A stretch of DNA of 64,000 nt, from NCBI RefSeq assembly GCF_014873875.1, contig NZ_JADBEM010000001.1, positions 1,426,001 to 1,490,000 on the forward strand, written 5' to 3'. Of this stretch, positions 17,126-26,244 are shown one piece after another. The position numbers and the translations under genes are program-made. The DNA is from Actinopolymorpha pittospori. GTDB lineage: Bacteria > Actinomycetota > Actinomycetes > Propionibacteriales > Actinopolymorphaceae. Numbering within the stretch: position 1 is the stretch's first letter; every line of letters starts with the position of its first letter. The notes beneath the pieces were generated by a model, which saw nothing but the letters and a program-made list of their open reading frames with translations, was not told the DNA's origin and searched no databases.

Positions 17126-17974
17126 ATGCAAGCCATTGCCAACACCCAGCAGGCCAATGCGTGGAACGGTTGGGAAGGCGTCAACTGGGCGCGCAACGCC
17201 GCCCGGTACAACGCGATGGTCGACGCCTTCAACGAGGCCCTCTTCGAAGTCGCCGCGATCGCCGAGGACGACCGGGTCCTCGACATCGGCTGCGGCACTG
17301 GCCAGATCACACTGCTGGCGGGCCGCAAGGCGCACCGAGGGCAGGTGGTCGGCGTCGACATCTCCGCACCGATGCTGGAGCGTGCCCGTTCCGACCTGAC
17401 CGAACAGAGCATTGCCAACGTCAGTTTCGAACAGGGGGACGCTCAGGTCCATCCGTTCCCCGACGGCGGCTTCGACGTGGCGATCAGTCGCGGCGGAGTG
17501 ATGTTCTTCTCCGACCTGGTGGCCGCGTTCACCAACATCCGACGAGCGTTGCGACCCGGTGGACGGTTCGTGTTCATGGGCCCGCAAGGTGGGTCCGCCG
17601 ACACGCCTTACGCCCGCGCCACCGCCGCGCTCGGTCCGCTGATGCGCGCACCGTCGCCCGCCTCGCAGGGGATGGGATCCCTTGTCGAGCCCGACCGCAT
17701 CCGCCAGATCCTCGGCGACGCCGGGTTCGTCGACGTGACCCTCACCCCGGTCGAAGCGCTGATGGACTACGGCCGTGACGCCGCCGACGCGGCGGAGTTC
17801 ATCCTCAGCCAGGGCCCGGTCGCCTTCAACCTCGAAGGCGTCGACCCGCAGGTCGTCGAGCAGAAGCGCCAGGAACTGCGAGCCGGGCTCGAACCGTACG
17901 TGACCCCACACGGCGTCCGAATCCCCGGCTCCGTCTGGGTGGTGCGCGCCACCCGCCCCACCCTGTCCGTCTAA
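17126..17974 (+). CDS. Class I SAM-dependent methyltransferase
   Basis: A 282-residue methyltransferase with GGAGGAG before the ATG. Motif I is VLDIGCGTGQITLLAG (about residue 50), followed by VVGVDISAPML, GDAQVHPFPDGGFDVAISRGG and RPGGRFVF. The substrate is not evident. The IS right end lies only 45 bases upstream, so the gene has lost close contact with the promoter at 15277-15305. Any expression now needs a promoter in the IS end or read-through. Confidence 0.85.
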   Translation: MQAIANTQQANAWNGWEGVNWARNAARYNAMVDAFNEALFEVAAIAEDDRVLDIGCGTGQITLLAGRKAHRGQVVGVDISAPMLERARSDLTEQSIANVSFEQGDAQVHPFPDGGFDVAISRGGVMFFSDLVAAFTNIRRALRPGGRFVFMGPQGGSADTPYARATAALGPLMRAPSPASQGMGSLVEPDRIRQILGDAGFVDVTLTPVEALMDYGRDAADAAEFILSQGPVAFNLEGVDPQVVEQKRQELRAGLEPYVTPHGVRIPGSVWVVRATRPTLSV

Positions 17975-18085
17975 CGCTACGGGCGGCGGGCTTCGCGGTA
18001 CGCCTGCGGCGACAAACCCAACTGCCACGTCCCTGAGTTCCTGCTACAGGCCGGCGGCCACGGGGCGGAGGGACAACTCGGTCAC

Positions 18086-19171
18086 GTGACCCAGTTGAAT
18101 GAGCTCATGCGCCCCGACTTCACCGTCCCCCCGAAGCTGACCGCCGGAGACCGGGTGGCGGTGGTCTCGCCGTCGTTCGCCGCGCCGGGGATGTTCCCGG
18201 CCGTGCACGAGGCTTCGACGCGACGGCTGCGTGAGGACTTCGGCGTGGAGCCGGTGGAGTACCCGACGACCCGCCGCCTGAACGCAACACCACAGGACCG
18301 TGCGGCCGACCTGATGGCGGCGTTCGCCGACCCCACGATCCGGGCGGTGCTGGCGAGCATCGGCGGCGACGACCAACTGACGGTCCTGCCGTTCCTCGAC
18401 CCGCGGGTCATCGCCGCGAACCCCAAGCCGTTCTTCGGCTACAGCGACAACACGAACCTGCTCAACTGGCTGTGGAACCTCGGGATCGTCTCCTACCACG
18501 GCGGATCCACCATGGTGCACCTCGGCCGGAGCGGCGGACTCCACCCGGTGTCGACGGGTTCGCTGCGCGCGGCGCTGTTCACCGGCGGTAACCTCGACCT
18601 GCACCCGGTCCAGGAGTTCAGTGAGGACCCGCTCGACTGGAACGACCCCGCGTCGCTGGACAAGCAGGCACCGACGCTGCCTGCCCCGGAGTGGATCTGG
18701 CACCAACCCGACCAGGTCGTCACCGCCCCGACCTGGGGCGGCAATCTGGAGATCCTGCACTGGAACCTCGCGGCGAACCGGTGGATCCGCCCGGTGGAGG
18801 ACTACGCCGGCTGCGTCCTGCTGCTGGAGACCTCGGAGGAGATGCCCTCGGCGACCGAGGTGTTCCGGATGCTGCGCAACGCCGGCGAACGTGGACTGCT
18901 GGCGCAGTTCCCGGCGGTCCTGGTCGGCACCGCCAAGGCGAGCGACCTGGGACGCCAACCGCCGCTGGAGGAACGCGAGCGCTACCGCGACGACCAACGC
19001 GAGGCGATCCTGCGCGCCTTCAACCACTACAACCCCACCGCCATGGTGGTGTTCAACATCGACCTCGGCCACACCGACCCGCAGTGGGTCCTCCCCTACG
19101 GCGGAACGGTCACCGTCGACGGCCCGGCCCGCCGGATCACCGCGCACTACTGCGACAAGACGGCCGAGTGA
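18086..19171 (+). CDS. S66 family peptidase (LD-carboxypeptidase/MccF-like)
   Basis: A 361-residue protein. GDRVAVVSPS opens the N-terminal domain, and FGYSDNTNLL holds the nucleophile Ser of the Ser-Glu-His triad. S66 enzymes cut murein tetrapeptides or, as MccF, inactivate microcin C-like peptide nucleotides. The size and the insert after the nucleophile favour the MccF/muramoyl type. The start is uncertain: GTG at 18086 has GGAGGG 15 bases away, and an in-frame ATG lies at 18107. Confidence 0.82.
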   Translation: MTQLNELMRPDFTVPPKLTAGDRVAVVSPSFAAPGMFPAVHEASTRRLREDFGVEPVEYPTTRRLNATPQDRAADLMAAFADPTIRAVLASIGGDDQLTVLPFLDPRVIAANPKPFFGYSDNTNLLNWLWNLGIVSYHGGSTMVHLGRSGGLHPVSTGSLRAALFTGGNLDLHPVQEFSEDPLDWNDPASLDKQAPTLPAPEWIWHQPDQVVTAPTWGGNLEILHWNLAANRWIRPVEDYAGCVLLLETSEEMPSATEVFRMLRNAGERGLLAQFPAVLVGTAKASDLGRQPPLEERERYRDDQREAILRAFNHYNPTAMVVFNIDLGHTDPQWVLPYGGTVTVDGPARRITAHYCDKTAE

Positions 19172-19190
19172 GGCCTTGACTCCTCCTCGG

Positions 19191-20234
19191 TCAGTCCAGG
19201 TCGGCCAGGTCGAGGACGAAGCGGTAGCGGACGTCGTTGTGCTGGAGGCGGTCGAGGGCCTCGTTCACGTGCGCCGAGGGGAGTAGCTCGACGTCGGCGG
19301 TGACGCCGTGCTCGGCACAGAAGTCCAGCATGGCGGCGGTCGCAGGTCTACCGCCGCTGCCTGCGGAGCTGAGTTTCTTGCGTCCCACGAGCAGGTCGAG
19401 GGTCTCCACAGTGACGGGACCGAGGTGCCCGAGGTGGCTGAGCGTCCCGTCCATGGCGACCAGCTGCAGGTAGGGCCCCAGGTCATGCGGGGCGGAGATG
19501 GTGTCGATGACGACGTCGAACCGATCGCGGGCCGCGGCCATCTGCTCCGGGTCTGTCGAGACGATGAGAGCGCGGGCGCCGAGGCGACGAGCGTCGTCAG
19601 CCTTGTCCGGCGAGCGGCTGATGACCGAGGTTTCGGCGCCGAGCGCCACTGCCATCTTGACGGCAAGATGGCCCAGGCCGCCCAGCCCTGCCACGGCGAC
19701 CCGGCTCTCCGGCCCCACGCCGAGGGCCCACAGCGGCTCCCAGACGGTGATCCCGGCACAGAGCAGCGGGGCTGCGGCGGCTGGGTCCAGACCGGCGGGA
19801 AGAGGGTAGGCGAACCGGTCGCGCAGGACGTACTCGCGGGAGTAGCCCCCGAGGGTGGTCGATCCGTCGTGCCGGTCGACGCCGTCATAGGTCAAGGTCG
19901 GAAAGGCGTGGCAGAAGTTCTCCTGGCCGGCCCGGCACATGGCGCACTCGCCGCATGAGTCGACGATGTTGCCCACCGCCACCGGGTCGCCGGCGCTGAA
20001 GTGGGTGACCGCGCGCCCGGTCTCGGTCACCGTGCCCGTGAACTCGTGGCCCGGCACCAGGGGCGGGCTCGCCGCGCCGTCACGGGCGTGGATGGCGTGC
20101 AGATCGGTGTGGCAGACGCCGCAGTAGTCCACGCGTACCGCGATGTCGTCGGGGCGCAGGTCGCGCCGTTCCAATGGTGCCCGGCGCAGCGCCCTCGCGC
20201 CGCCCTCGGTTCGCCAGCCAACGGTGGTCCTCAT
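19191..20234 (-). CDS. Zinc-dependent alcohol dehydrogenase (CAD-like)
   Basis: A 347-residue medium-chain dehydrogenase starting at the ATG at 20234 behind GGGAGAGGG. Catalytic zinc ligands are in CGVCHTDLH and GHE, the structural zinc loop is CGECAMCRAGQENFC, and AGLGGLGHLAVK is the NAD(P) site. It resembles YahK/cinnamyl-alcohol dehydrogenases that reduce aldehydes. It is divergent from a TetR gene, with two related palindromes between, so aldehyde- or alcohol-responsive repression is likely. Confidence 0.88.
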   Translation of the reverse strand: MRTTVGWRTEGGARALRRAPLERRDLRPDDIAVRVDYCGVCHTDLHAIHARDGAASPPLVPGHEFTGTVTETGRAVTHFSAGDPVAVGNIVDSCGECAMCRAGQENFCHAFPTLTYDGVDRHDGSTTLGGYSREYVLRDRFAYPLPAGLDPAAAAPLLCAGITVWEPLWALGVGPESRVAVAGLGGLGHLAVKMAVALGAETSVISRSPDKADDARRLGARALIVSTDPEQMAAARDRFDVVIDTISAPHDLGPYLQLVAMDGTLSHLGHLGPVTVETLDLLVGRKKLSSAGSGGRPATAAMLDFCAEHGVTADVELLPSAHVNEALDRLQHNDVRYRFVLDLADLD

Positions 20235-20249
20235 GGCCCTCTCCCTCAG

Positions 20250-20318
20250 ACAGACTGTTCGGTCTGTTTTGACGATAGGCACCTGCTGGAGGATTTGGCA
20301 AACCGACTGTTCTGTTGG
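20250..20318. promoter_or_regulatory. Paired TetR operators
   Basis: Operator 1 is ACAGAC-TGTTCG-GTCTGT (20250-20267), with perfect 6-bp arms, in the leader of the dehydrogenase. Operator 2 is CCGAC-TGTTCT-GTTGG (20303-20318), just before the tetR start. They share GACTGTTC followed by a GT. Each lies next to one of the two divergent genes. Confidence 0.6.
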
Positions 20319-20331
20319 CTAGGCTGTACGC

Positions 20332-20919
20332 ATGCCTGATCGGCCCCTGACGTCACGCGGGTCCGCGACGTACCAGCGCATCCTCGATGTGGCGACCCAG
20401 GAGTTCGCCCAGTACGGGATCGCCGGGGCGCGAGTCGAGCGGATCGTGGCAGCGGCCTCCACCAACAAGGCGCAGCTCTATGCCTACTTCGGCAGCAAGG
20501 AAGGGCTCTTCGACGCCATCTTCCTCGGCTCTCTGGAGCGGATCGTGAACGTCGTCCCGATCGACGCCACCGATCTCGCGGACTGGGCCGTGCGCCTCTA
20601 CGACGAGTACCTACGCCGCCCCGACCTCATTCGGCTGGCCACCTGGACGCGCCTGGAGCGACGCCCGGAGGGTCACCTGGTCGAGGACCGCGACCGGCTC
20701 GACGACGACAAACTGCGCGCCATCGCCGAGGCGCAGGCCGCTGGCCTGGTGCGCGAGGGAGACCCGTTCGACGTGCTGGCGATGGTGATCGCCATGTCGA
20801 TGGCCTGGTCGCCGGTCAGCAACGTCTACGCCGCGACCGCACAGGAGCCCCCAGAACTGCACGAGCAGCGCCGCGCTCTGCTCCGCGAGAGCGTCCGGCG
20901 CGCGGTGACCACCAGCTAG
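20332..20919 (+). CDS. TetR/AcrR family regulator
   Basis: A 195-residue regulator. The HTH is in residues 12-58 (ILDVATQEFAQYGIAGARV, then NKAQLYAYFGSKEGLF). The C-terminal half is a helical ligand domain of the TetR_C type with LDDDKLRAIAEAQAAG. It is divergent from the zinc dehydrogenase and probably represses both itself and that gene through the two operators in the 97-bp gap. Confidence 0.87.
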   Translation: MPDRPLTSRGSATYQRILDVATQEFAQYGIAGARVERIVAAASTNKAQLYAYFGSKEGLFDAIFLGSLERIVNVVPIDATDLADWAVRLYDEYLRRPDLIRLATWTRLERRPEGHLVEDRDRLDDDKLRAIAEAQAAGLVREGDPFDVLAMVIAMSMAWSPVSNVYAATAQEPPELHEQRRALLRESVRRAVTTS

Positions 20920-20957
20920 TTCCTGGTCGTGGCCCGGATCCGGTCGAGCTCGCGCGG

Positions 20958-22034
20958 TCAGGCGGCCGCGGGCTCGTCGAACAGGCTCAGCAGCTGGTCG
21001 CCGACTCGGACGATCTCTTGTTTGTAAGGGGTGTCGGAGAGGATGAAGTGGGTGATGCCCAGCTCCTGGTACTTCCGCAGCGCGTCCGCGACGTCGGTCG
21101 GCGAGCCGACCAGCCAGGTGGTGCCGGCTCCCCCACCCCCGAAGCGTCCCGGCGCCGTGTAGAGGCAGGAGTCGAGGACCTCACCCTGCTCGGCGAGGGC
21201 GAGGAGGCGGTCCTGACCGACCGCCTGACGCTGGTAGCCGTCCGAACGCGGCACCCGCTGGTTCTGCGCCATCTTCGCGACCTTGGCCTCGGCGTCTCGC
21301 CACGCCTCCTCGGTGGTGTCACGTACCAGCGTGGTGATCCGTAGCCCGAACTCCAGAGGTGCGTGCGTACGTCCAAGCGACTGGCTCAGCGTCGTGAGTC
21401 GGTCGATCCGTTCGGCGACGCCGGCCAGCGGCTCACCCCAGAAGAGCTGGACGTCGGCTTCGGCCGCCGACACCCGCTCGGCCGCGTCCGAGGCGCCGCC
21501 GAAGTACAGGCGGGGGTGCGTGCGGTCACCGACGCGGTAGGGGCGCGGCGCCAGCGTGGAGCCCTCCACACCGAAGTGGTCGCCGTGGAAGGTGACGTTC
21601 TCCTCGATCCACAGGCGCCGGACGATCTGGAGGAACTCCCTGGTCCGCGCGTAGCGCTGGCTCTGGTCGCCTTCGGTGTCGCCGTAGGCGGCGACGTTGT
21701 CGCGACCGCTGACGATGTTGACCAGGAGGCGCCCGCCGCTGAGCTGGTCGAGGGTGGCCGCGGCACTGGCGAAGTGGGCGGGTTGCCAGTAGCCGGGCCG
21801 GATCGCCACGAGCGGCTTGAACGTGGTGGTGCGGGCCGCCAGGGAGGTGGCGACGGTGAAGGTGTCCGGGCGGCCCCAGCCGGTGCCGATCAGGGCGCCG
21901 CCCCAACCGTGCCGCTCGGCCGTACGAGCGAGGTCGGTGGAGAAGTCGAGCGTTCCCCACCCGTCCTTCGTCTCATCGCCCCGGTGCCCGGGCTCGACGG
22001 TGTTCGGGATGTACCAGAGAAACTCGAGGTTCAT
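20958..22034 (-). CDS. LLM class FMN monooxygenase (SsuD-like)
   Basis: A 358-residue alkanesulfonate monooxygenase-type protein. FLWYIPN, KPLVAIRPGYWQPAHFASAAATLDQLSGGR and NIVSGRD are SsuD-family segments. With FMNH2 and O2 such enzymes release sulfite from alkanesulfonates or oxidise related compounds. AAGGGG precedes the ATG. No reductase or ABC transporter lies beside it. A 15-codon ORF (22031-22078) overlaps its start as ATGA, but I cannot show that it is used. Confidence 0.85.
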   Translation of the reverse strand: MNLEFLWYIPNTVEPGHRGDETKDGWGTLDFSTDLARTAERHGWGGALIGTGWGRPDTFTVATSLAARTTTFKPLVAIRPGYWQPAHFASAAATLDQLSGGRLLVNIVSGRDNVAAYGDTEGDQSQRYARTREFLQIVRRLWIEENVTFHGDHFGVEGSTLAPRPYRVGDRTHPRLYFGGASDAAERVSAAEADVQLFWGEPLAGVAERIDRLTTLSQSLGRTHAPLEFGLRITTLVRDTTEEAWRDAEAKVAKMAQNQRVPRSDGYQRQAVGQDRLLALAEQGEVLDSCLYTAPGRFGGGGAGTTWLVGSPTDVADALRKYQELGITHFILSDTPYKQEIVRVGDQLLSLFDEPAAA

Positions 22035-22115
22035 TTCGCCCCTTCGCCGAGGAAACGCGACTCGAATATCCTACTCATCCCATAGGCTTTATAGGTAGAT
22101 CGGGAGTGGGGCAGC

Positions 22116-23468
22116 GTGCCTCGACATTTCGGACCATCCGGTCCCGCCGGCGCAGGCGATCGCGGTGACGCCGAGTGGGACGAGGGCGACCTTTACGATG
22201 GAGCGATGTTCGGCGCCGAAGCCGGCGGAAGCCGGCCCACGGCTGGTCCCCCCAGCGACGAACCCGCCCCTGACCTGATCATCACGCTGCGAGCGATCGT
22301 CAGGTCGGCGGCGGAACAGGTGTCTGGGCACTACGCCGTCCTCGCCGCCGACATTCCCGGGGACGGCGGCATGTACCTCGTGACCTGCGGCCTGCCCGAG
22401 GAGGCCGACCCCCACGAATGGTGCGCGCTCGAAGGAACCGGGGACATTCTCGACTCCACCGAAGTGTTCCGCGTCGATGATCTCGCCCAACTTCGCGCCC
22501 GGCACGGGCTCCCGCCCCTGGCATCCGCGCTCACCACGCTGATCGGGGCACCGATCCGCCTCGACGAACAGCTCTACGGCTACCTCTACGTCGCCAACAA
22601 GCGATGCTCGGGCACGTTCACCAGCGAGGACGAGGAACCGGTGCTCGCCATGGCCACCGCCGCGGCCGCCGCGATCGAGAACGCCCGGCTACTCAACCTC
22701 GAACACCGCCGCCAACAGTGGCTGGAAGCGTCGTTGGAGATGACCCGGGTCCTGCTCAGCGACGACGAACGCAGCCGGGCCTCGCGGGTGGCGGTCCGCC
22801 TCCTCCAGGACGTGACCGCGGCCGACTTCGCCGCCCTCGTGCTCGTCGTCGACAACACCAGCACCAGTGAGGGCGCGATCGCCATCGACGCCGTGAGCGG
22901 TATCGACGCGGGGCGCCTGCTGGGCGCCTCAGAACGGCTCCAAGGGCTCAGCGCCAGGGTCGCCGCGACCGGTGAGCGGGTGATCAGCCCCAACATCACA
23001 GAGGAGCCGGGTTTCGACCCGCCGGCGGGCGCGGTCAAGGCGATGTCCATGCTCGGCCCGGCCATGTATCTTCCGCTCACCGCCGCGGGGGAGGTGCTGG
23101 GCCTTCTCATCATCGGGTGGCTGCGTGGCGCCTCATCTGACCACGTCGCCCCGACCGAGGTGGGCCTGGCGGAGATGATCGCCGGTCAGGTCGCCCTCGC
23201 ACTGCACCAACTCCAGGCACGGGAGATGGTGACCGACGACCGGGATCGCATCGCCCACGATCTCGACGAGACAACGGTCGGCCGGCTCGTCGCCGTCGAC
23301 GCCCACCTCGCCGACACCGTCAAGATGATCTCCGAGCCCGGCGCCCGGGACCGGGTCAACGCGGCGATCGACGGACTCCACGAAGCCAACCAGCAACTCC
23401 GCGCGGCGATCACCACGCTGCAGCGTCGACGCCCACCCGACGAGGACCGCGGCGAAGGTGCACCCTGA
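22116..23468 (+). CDS. DosS/DevS-like protein with two GAF domains, no kinase domain
   Basis: A 450-residue protein from a GTG at 22116 behind GGGAG. GAF 1 spans about 50-190 and ends in RRQQWLEASLEMTRVLLS, the typical DosS linker; GAF 2 spans about 205-375. A short dimerisation helix pair (385-440) follows. In DosS kinases that region reads RDRIARDLHD; here it is RDRIAHDLDE, so the phosphoacceptor His is Asp. The chain ends with no ATPase domain. The Pro-rich stretch before FLGVPVR-like TLIGAPIR also lacks the expected heme-ligand His. It may be a non-kinase binding partner. No response regulator is adjacent. Confidence 0.8.
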   Translation: MPRHFGPSGPAGAGDRGDAEWDEGDLYDGAMFGAEAGGSRPTAGPPSDEPAPDLIITLRAIVRSAAEQVSGHYAVLAADIPGDGGMYLVTCGLPEEADPHEWCALEGTGDILDSTEVFRVDDLAQLRARHGLPPLASALTTLIGAPIRLDEQLYGYLYVANKRCSGTFTSEDEEPVLAMATAAAAAIENARLLNLEHRRQQWLEASLEMTRVLLSDDERSRASRVAVRLLQDVTAADFAALVLVVDNTSTSEGAIAIDAVSGIDAGRLLGASERLQGLSARVAATGERVISPNITEEPGFDPPAGAVKAMSMLGPAMYLPLTAAGEVLGLLIIGWLRGASSDHVAPTEVGLAEMIAGQVALALHQLQAREMVTDDRDRIAHDLDETTVGRLVAVDAHLADTVKMISEPGARDRVNAAIDGLHEANQQLRAAITTLQRRRPPDEDRGEGAP

Positions 23469-23492
23469 GACCGCGACGGGACACCACCGCCG

Positions 23493-25001
23493 CTAGCCCG
23501 TGAGGATCGAGGCGGCGCGCTCGGCGATGGCCAGGACGGTCGCGTGCGTGTTCGCGCCGATGATCTGCGGCATCACCGAGGCGTCCACCACACGGAGCCC
23601 ACTGACACCGTGGACGCGCAACTCGGCGTCGACGACACCCAGCGGGTCCTCGCCGATGCGGCAGGTTCCCACCGCGTGGTGGTAGGGCCCCGTGACCTGA
23701 CGCACATAGGCGCGGAGCGTGTCACCGTCGCGGACGACCGGGCCCGGCAGACACTCCCTGTCCCGCCACTCGGCCAGGGCCCGGGTCTCGCCCACCTCTC
23801 GAGCCATCTCGAGCGCGGTGACCATCGTCGACAGGTCCCGCTCGTCGCCGAGGAAGTTCGGGTGGATCAACGGGGCGGTGGCGGGGTCGCTGCTGGCGAG
23901 CCGGACGCTGCCTCGGCTGTACGGGCGCATGAGGGAGAACCCGATGGTGTAGCCGTGCACGGGACCGACCAGCGTCGGCGGATGGTAGGCGATGGTGAGG
24001 AAGAGCAGTTCGACGTCAGGAACCGACAGGTCCGGGCGACTGCGGAGCATGGCGACGACGTCGCTGTGGTTGTTGGGTCCCGATGGGACGGGCCTGGTCG
24101 CTGCGTAGGTGACCCCGGCCAGCGGGTGGTCCTGGAGGTTGCCGCCCACCCCTGCCAGATCGGCCACCACGTCGATGTCGAACTCGCGCAGGTGGTCGGC
24201 CGGACCGATGCCGGAGAGCATCAGCAGGTGCGCGGATCCGAACGTGCCGGCGCTGAGGATGACCTCCCGGTCAGCGCCCGCCGAGTGTGAGTGCCCGCCG
24301 ACCGAGTACTCGATGCCGGTGCAGCGGCCTGCCGACAGGCTCAACCGACTGACCGACGCGTTCGGGACCACCGTGAGGTTCGGCCGGGTCAGGACAGGGC
24401 GCAGGTATCCGTCGGCGGCGGACTGCCGCGCACCGTCGACGATGTTCATCTCCAGCCAGGACACGCCCTCCGCGTCCTTGCCGTTCAGGTCGACCGAGAC
24501 AGGGTGACCGACCTCGACGGCGGCGGCGAAGTACGCCGGGGCCATCGGGTGGACATCGGCGGGCGGAGACACCCGCATCGGCCCCTCGGTGCCACGGTAG
24601 GCCGGGTCGCGGCCCACCGCCCGTTCGGAACGCTTGAAGTAGGGCAGCAGATCCTCGTATCCCCATCCGGCAGCACCGTGTCGAGCCCACCCGTCGTAGC
24701 CCGCACGATGTCCCCGCAGAAAGGCCATCGCGTTGATGCTGCTGGACCCGCCAAGACCCTTCCCGCGAGGGTAGGGGAGAACGAGATCGTCCATGCCGGG
24801 CTGCGGCACGGTGACGTATCCCCAGTCGGCGGCACTCCCCATCAGACTCGGCCAGGCCGACGGGACACCCATCATTTCCGGCCCCTCGGCCGCACCCGCC
24901 TCGACAAGAAGCACTCGCGTCCTGGGATCTTCGGACAGTCGGGCAGCAAGCACGCATCCGGCGCTCCCCGCTCCAACCACCACGTAATCGAATGACTGCA
25001 T
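23493..25001 (-). CDS. GMC oxidoreductase (choline dehydrogenase-like)
   Basis: A 502-residue flavoenzyme starting at the ATG at 25001 behind GAGGGG. DYVVVGAGSAGCVLAARLSED is the FAD Rossmann motif, GKGLGGSSSINAMAFLRG the GMC signature, and the C-terminal YHHAVGTCRIG and NTHATVLAIAERA carry the catalytic His and partner Asn. It oxidises a primary alcohol, reducing FAD. Betaine aldehyde dehydrogenase and choline transporter genes are not adjacent, so choline as substrate is only a guess. The XRE gene is divergent. Confidence 0.87.
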   Translation of the reverse strand: MQSFDYVVVGAGSAGCVLAARLSEDPRTRVLLVEAGAAEGPEMMGVPSAWPSLMGSAADWGYVTVPQPGMDDLVLPYPRGKGLGGSSSINAMAFLRGHRAGYDGWARHGAAGWGYEDLLPYFKRSERAVGRDPAYRGTEGPMRVSPPADVHPMAPAYFAAAVEVGHPVSVDLNGKDAEGVSWLEMNIVDGARQSAADGYLRPVLTRPNLTVVPNASVSRLSLSAGRCTGIEYSVGGHSHSAGADREVILSAGTFGSAHLLMLSGIGPADHLREFDIDVVADLAGVGGNLQDHPLAGVTYAATRPVPSGPNNHSDVVAMLRSRPDLSVPDVELLFLTIAYHPPTLVGPVHGYTIGFSLMRPYSRGSVRLASSDPATAPLIHPNFLGDERDLSTMVTALEMAREVGETRALAEWRDRECLPGPVVRDGDTLRAYVRQVTGPYHHAVGTCRIGEDPLGVVDAELRVHGVSGLRVVDASVMPQIIGANTHATVLAIAERAASILTG

Positions 25002-25220
25002 CTGTTTCCCCTCACCCGCCCGACTCGGTTGCTTACCGCTCGACCTGAGGACCAGCGCCCCCAAGGTGCGGCGACGGGCCCGAATGGAACCCGCACCTGA
25101 AAACCAGAAAAGCAACGCGCCACGGGTCACAGGTGGGCCAAGGTCACCCAGATGTCCCTATGACTGACGGGGTTACGCTGAAGCTGTCACAGCGAATCGG
25201 ATGAAGAGGTGGTGTGTGAA

Positions 25221-26060
25221 GCGGTGAAGGACGTTGCGCTCGGCGATTTCCTCCGCGCGCGCCGCGCCTCTCTCGCGCCGGACGAGGGCGAGGTGACGTC
25301 GGCGCCGCTGAGGCGGGTGCCTGGACTACGCCGCGAAGAAGTGGCGCGACTCGTCGGTGTGAGCGTCGACTATTACGTCAAACTGGAACAGGGCCACAGG
25401 ATTCCCTCCGAAGGGGTCCTTCACTCACTTGCCGAGGTGCTGCAGCTGGACCAAGCAGCCAGGGAGCACATGCGCAACCTTGCCTGGCGCGACTCCCAAC
25501 CCAACCGACACCCTGGCTCGACGGCGCAACACGTCCGGCCCGGGATGTTTCGCCTGATGGAGTCCTTCGGCGGCCTGCCCGTGGTTCTTCTTGGCCGGCG
25601 AACCGACATCCTCGCGGCCAACCCGACGGCTCGCCTTCTCTTCGCTGATTTCAACGCGATGCCTGCTCATGAGCGGAACGCGATTCGATTTGCTCTTCTC
25701 AGCGAGCGGGCCCGCGAACTGCACCTGGACTGGGAGTCCATCGTGGCCGGATTCGCCGGCATGTTGCGTATGGACGCCGGACGGCACCCGGATGACCCGC
25801 GGACCGCGGAACTCATCAACGATCTCTGCTCTCGGAGCCGGTATTTCGCCCGAGTGTGGAGCGGCTACCACGTCGCGACGAGCGTGGTCCCGGAGTCGAA
25901 ACTGATCGAACATCCGGTGGTCGGCCGGGTGCGCTTCCAGGTTGAGGCGGTGACGACTCCGCAGGATCCGGACCAGGTTCTCCAGGTGCTCTTCCCGGCA
26001 TCCGATCCCGCCTCCCAGTCGGCCGCGAGGGACCTCCTGGCCCTGGCCGGTGTCAAGTGA
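25221..26060 (+). CDS. XRE family regulator with MmyB-like sensor domain
   Basis: About 279 residues. The HTH (RRVPGLRREEVARLVGVSVDYYVKLEQG) occupies residues 30-60. The following MmyB-type ligand domain (about 100-275) has PVVLLGRRTDILAANPTARLLF and the RYFARVWSGYHV motif. I chose the GTG at 25221 because GAAGAGGTGG lies eight bases upstream; a GTG at 25209 in the same frame is the alternative. Related genes usually sit divergent to the oxidoreductase they control, here the GMC gene. Confidence 0.82.
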   Translation, partial: AVKDVALGDFLRARRASLAPDEGEVTSAPLRRVPGLRREEVARLVGVSVDYYVKLEQGHRIPSEGVLHSLAEVLQLDQAAREHMRNLAWRDSQPNRHPGSTAQHVRPGMFRLMESFGGLPVVLLGRRTDILAANPTARLLFADFNAMPAHERNAIRFALLSERARELHLDWESIVAGFAGMLRMDAGRHPDDPRTAELINDLCSRSRYFARVWSGYHVATSVVPESKLIEHPVVGRVRFQVEAVTTPQDPDQVLQVLFPASDPASQSAARDLLALAGVK

Positions 26061-26122
26061 GCCTTGCCACTCACCGCTGACCCGGGCGACGTCGCCAGAC
26101 CCGTCTTCACAGCCCGCGTTAC

Positions 26123-26139
26123 CGGTGGTCATACCACCG
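26123..26139. terminator. Short perfect hairpin after XRE gene
   Basis: CGGTGGT, loop cat, ACCACCG. It could terminate the XRE transcript or be an operator for the solute-binding protein gene that begins 106 bases on. Confidence 0.35.
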
Positions 26140-26244
26140 TTCGCGCGACCCGGCACTGGTCAGACCGTCCGAAGATGGCCGCCCCGAGCCGTGTACGCCC
26201 ACACAAGTGCCACCTAGCCTTCCGTGAAAAGGGAGGCGGTTGCG

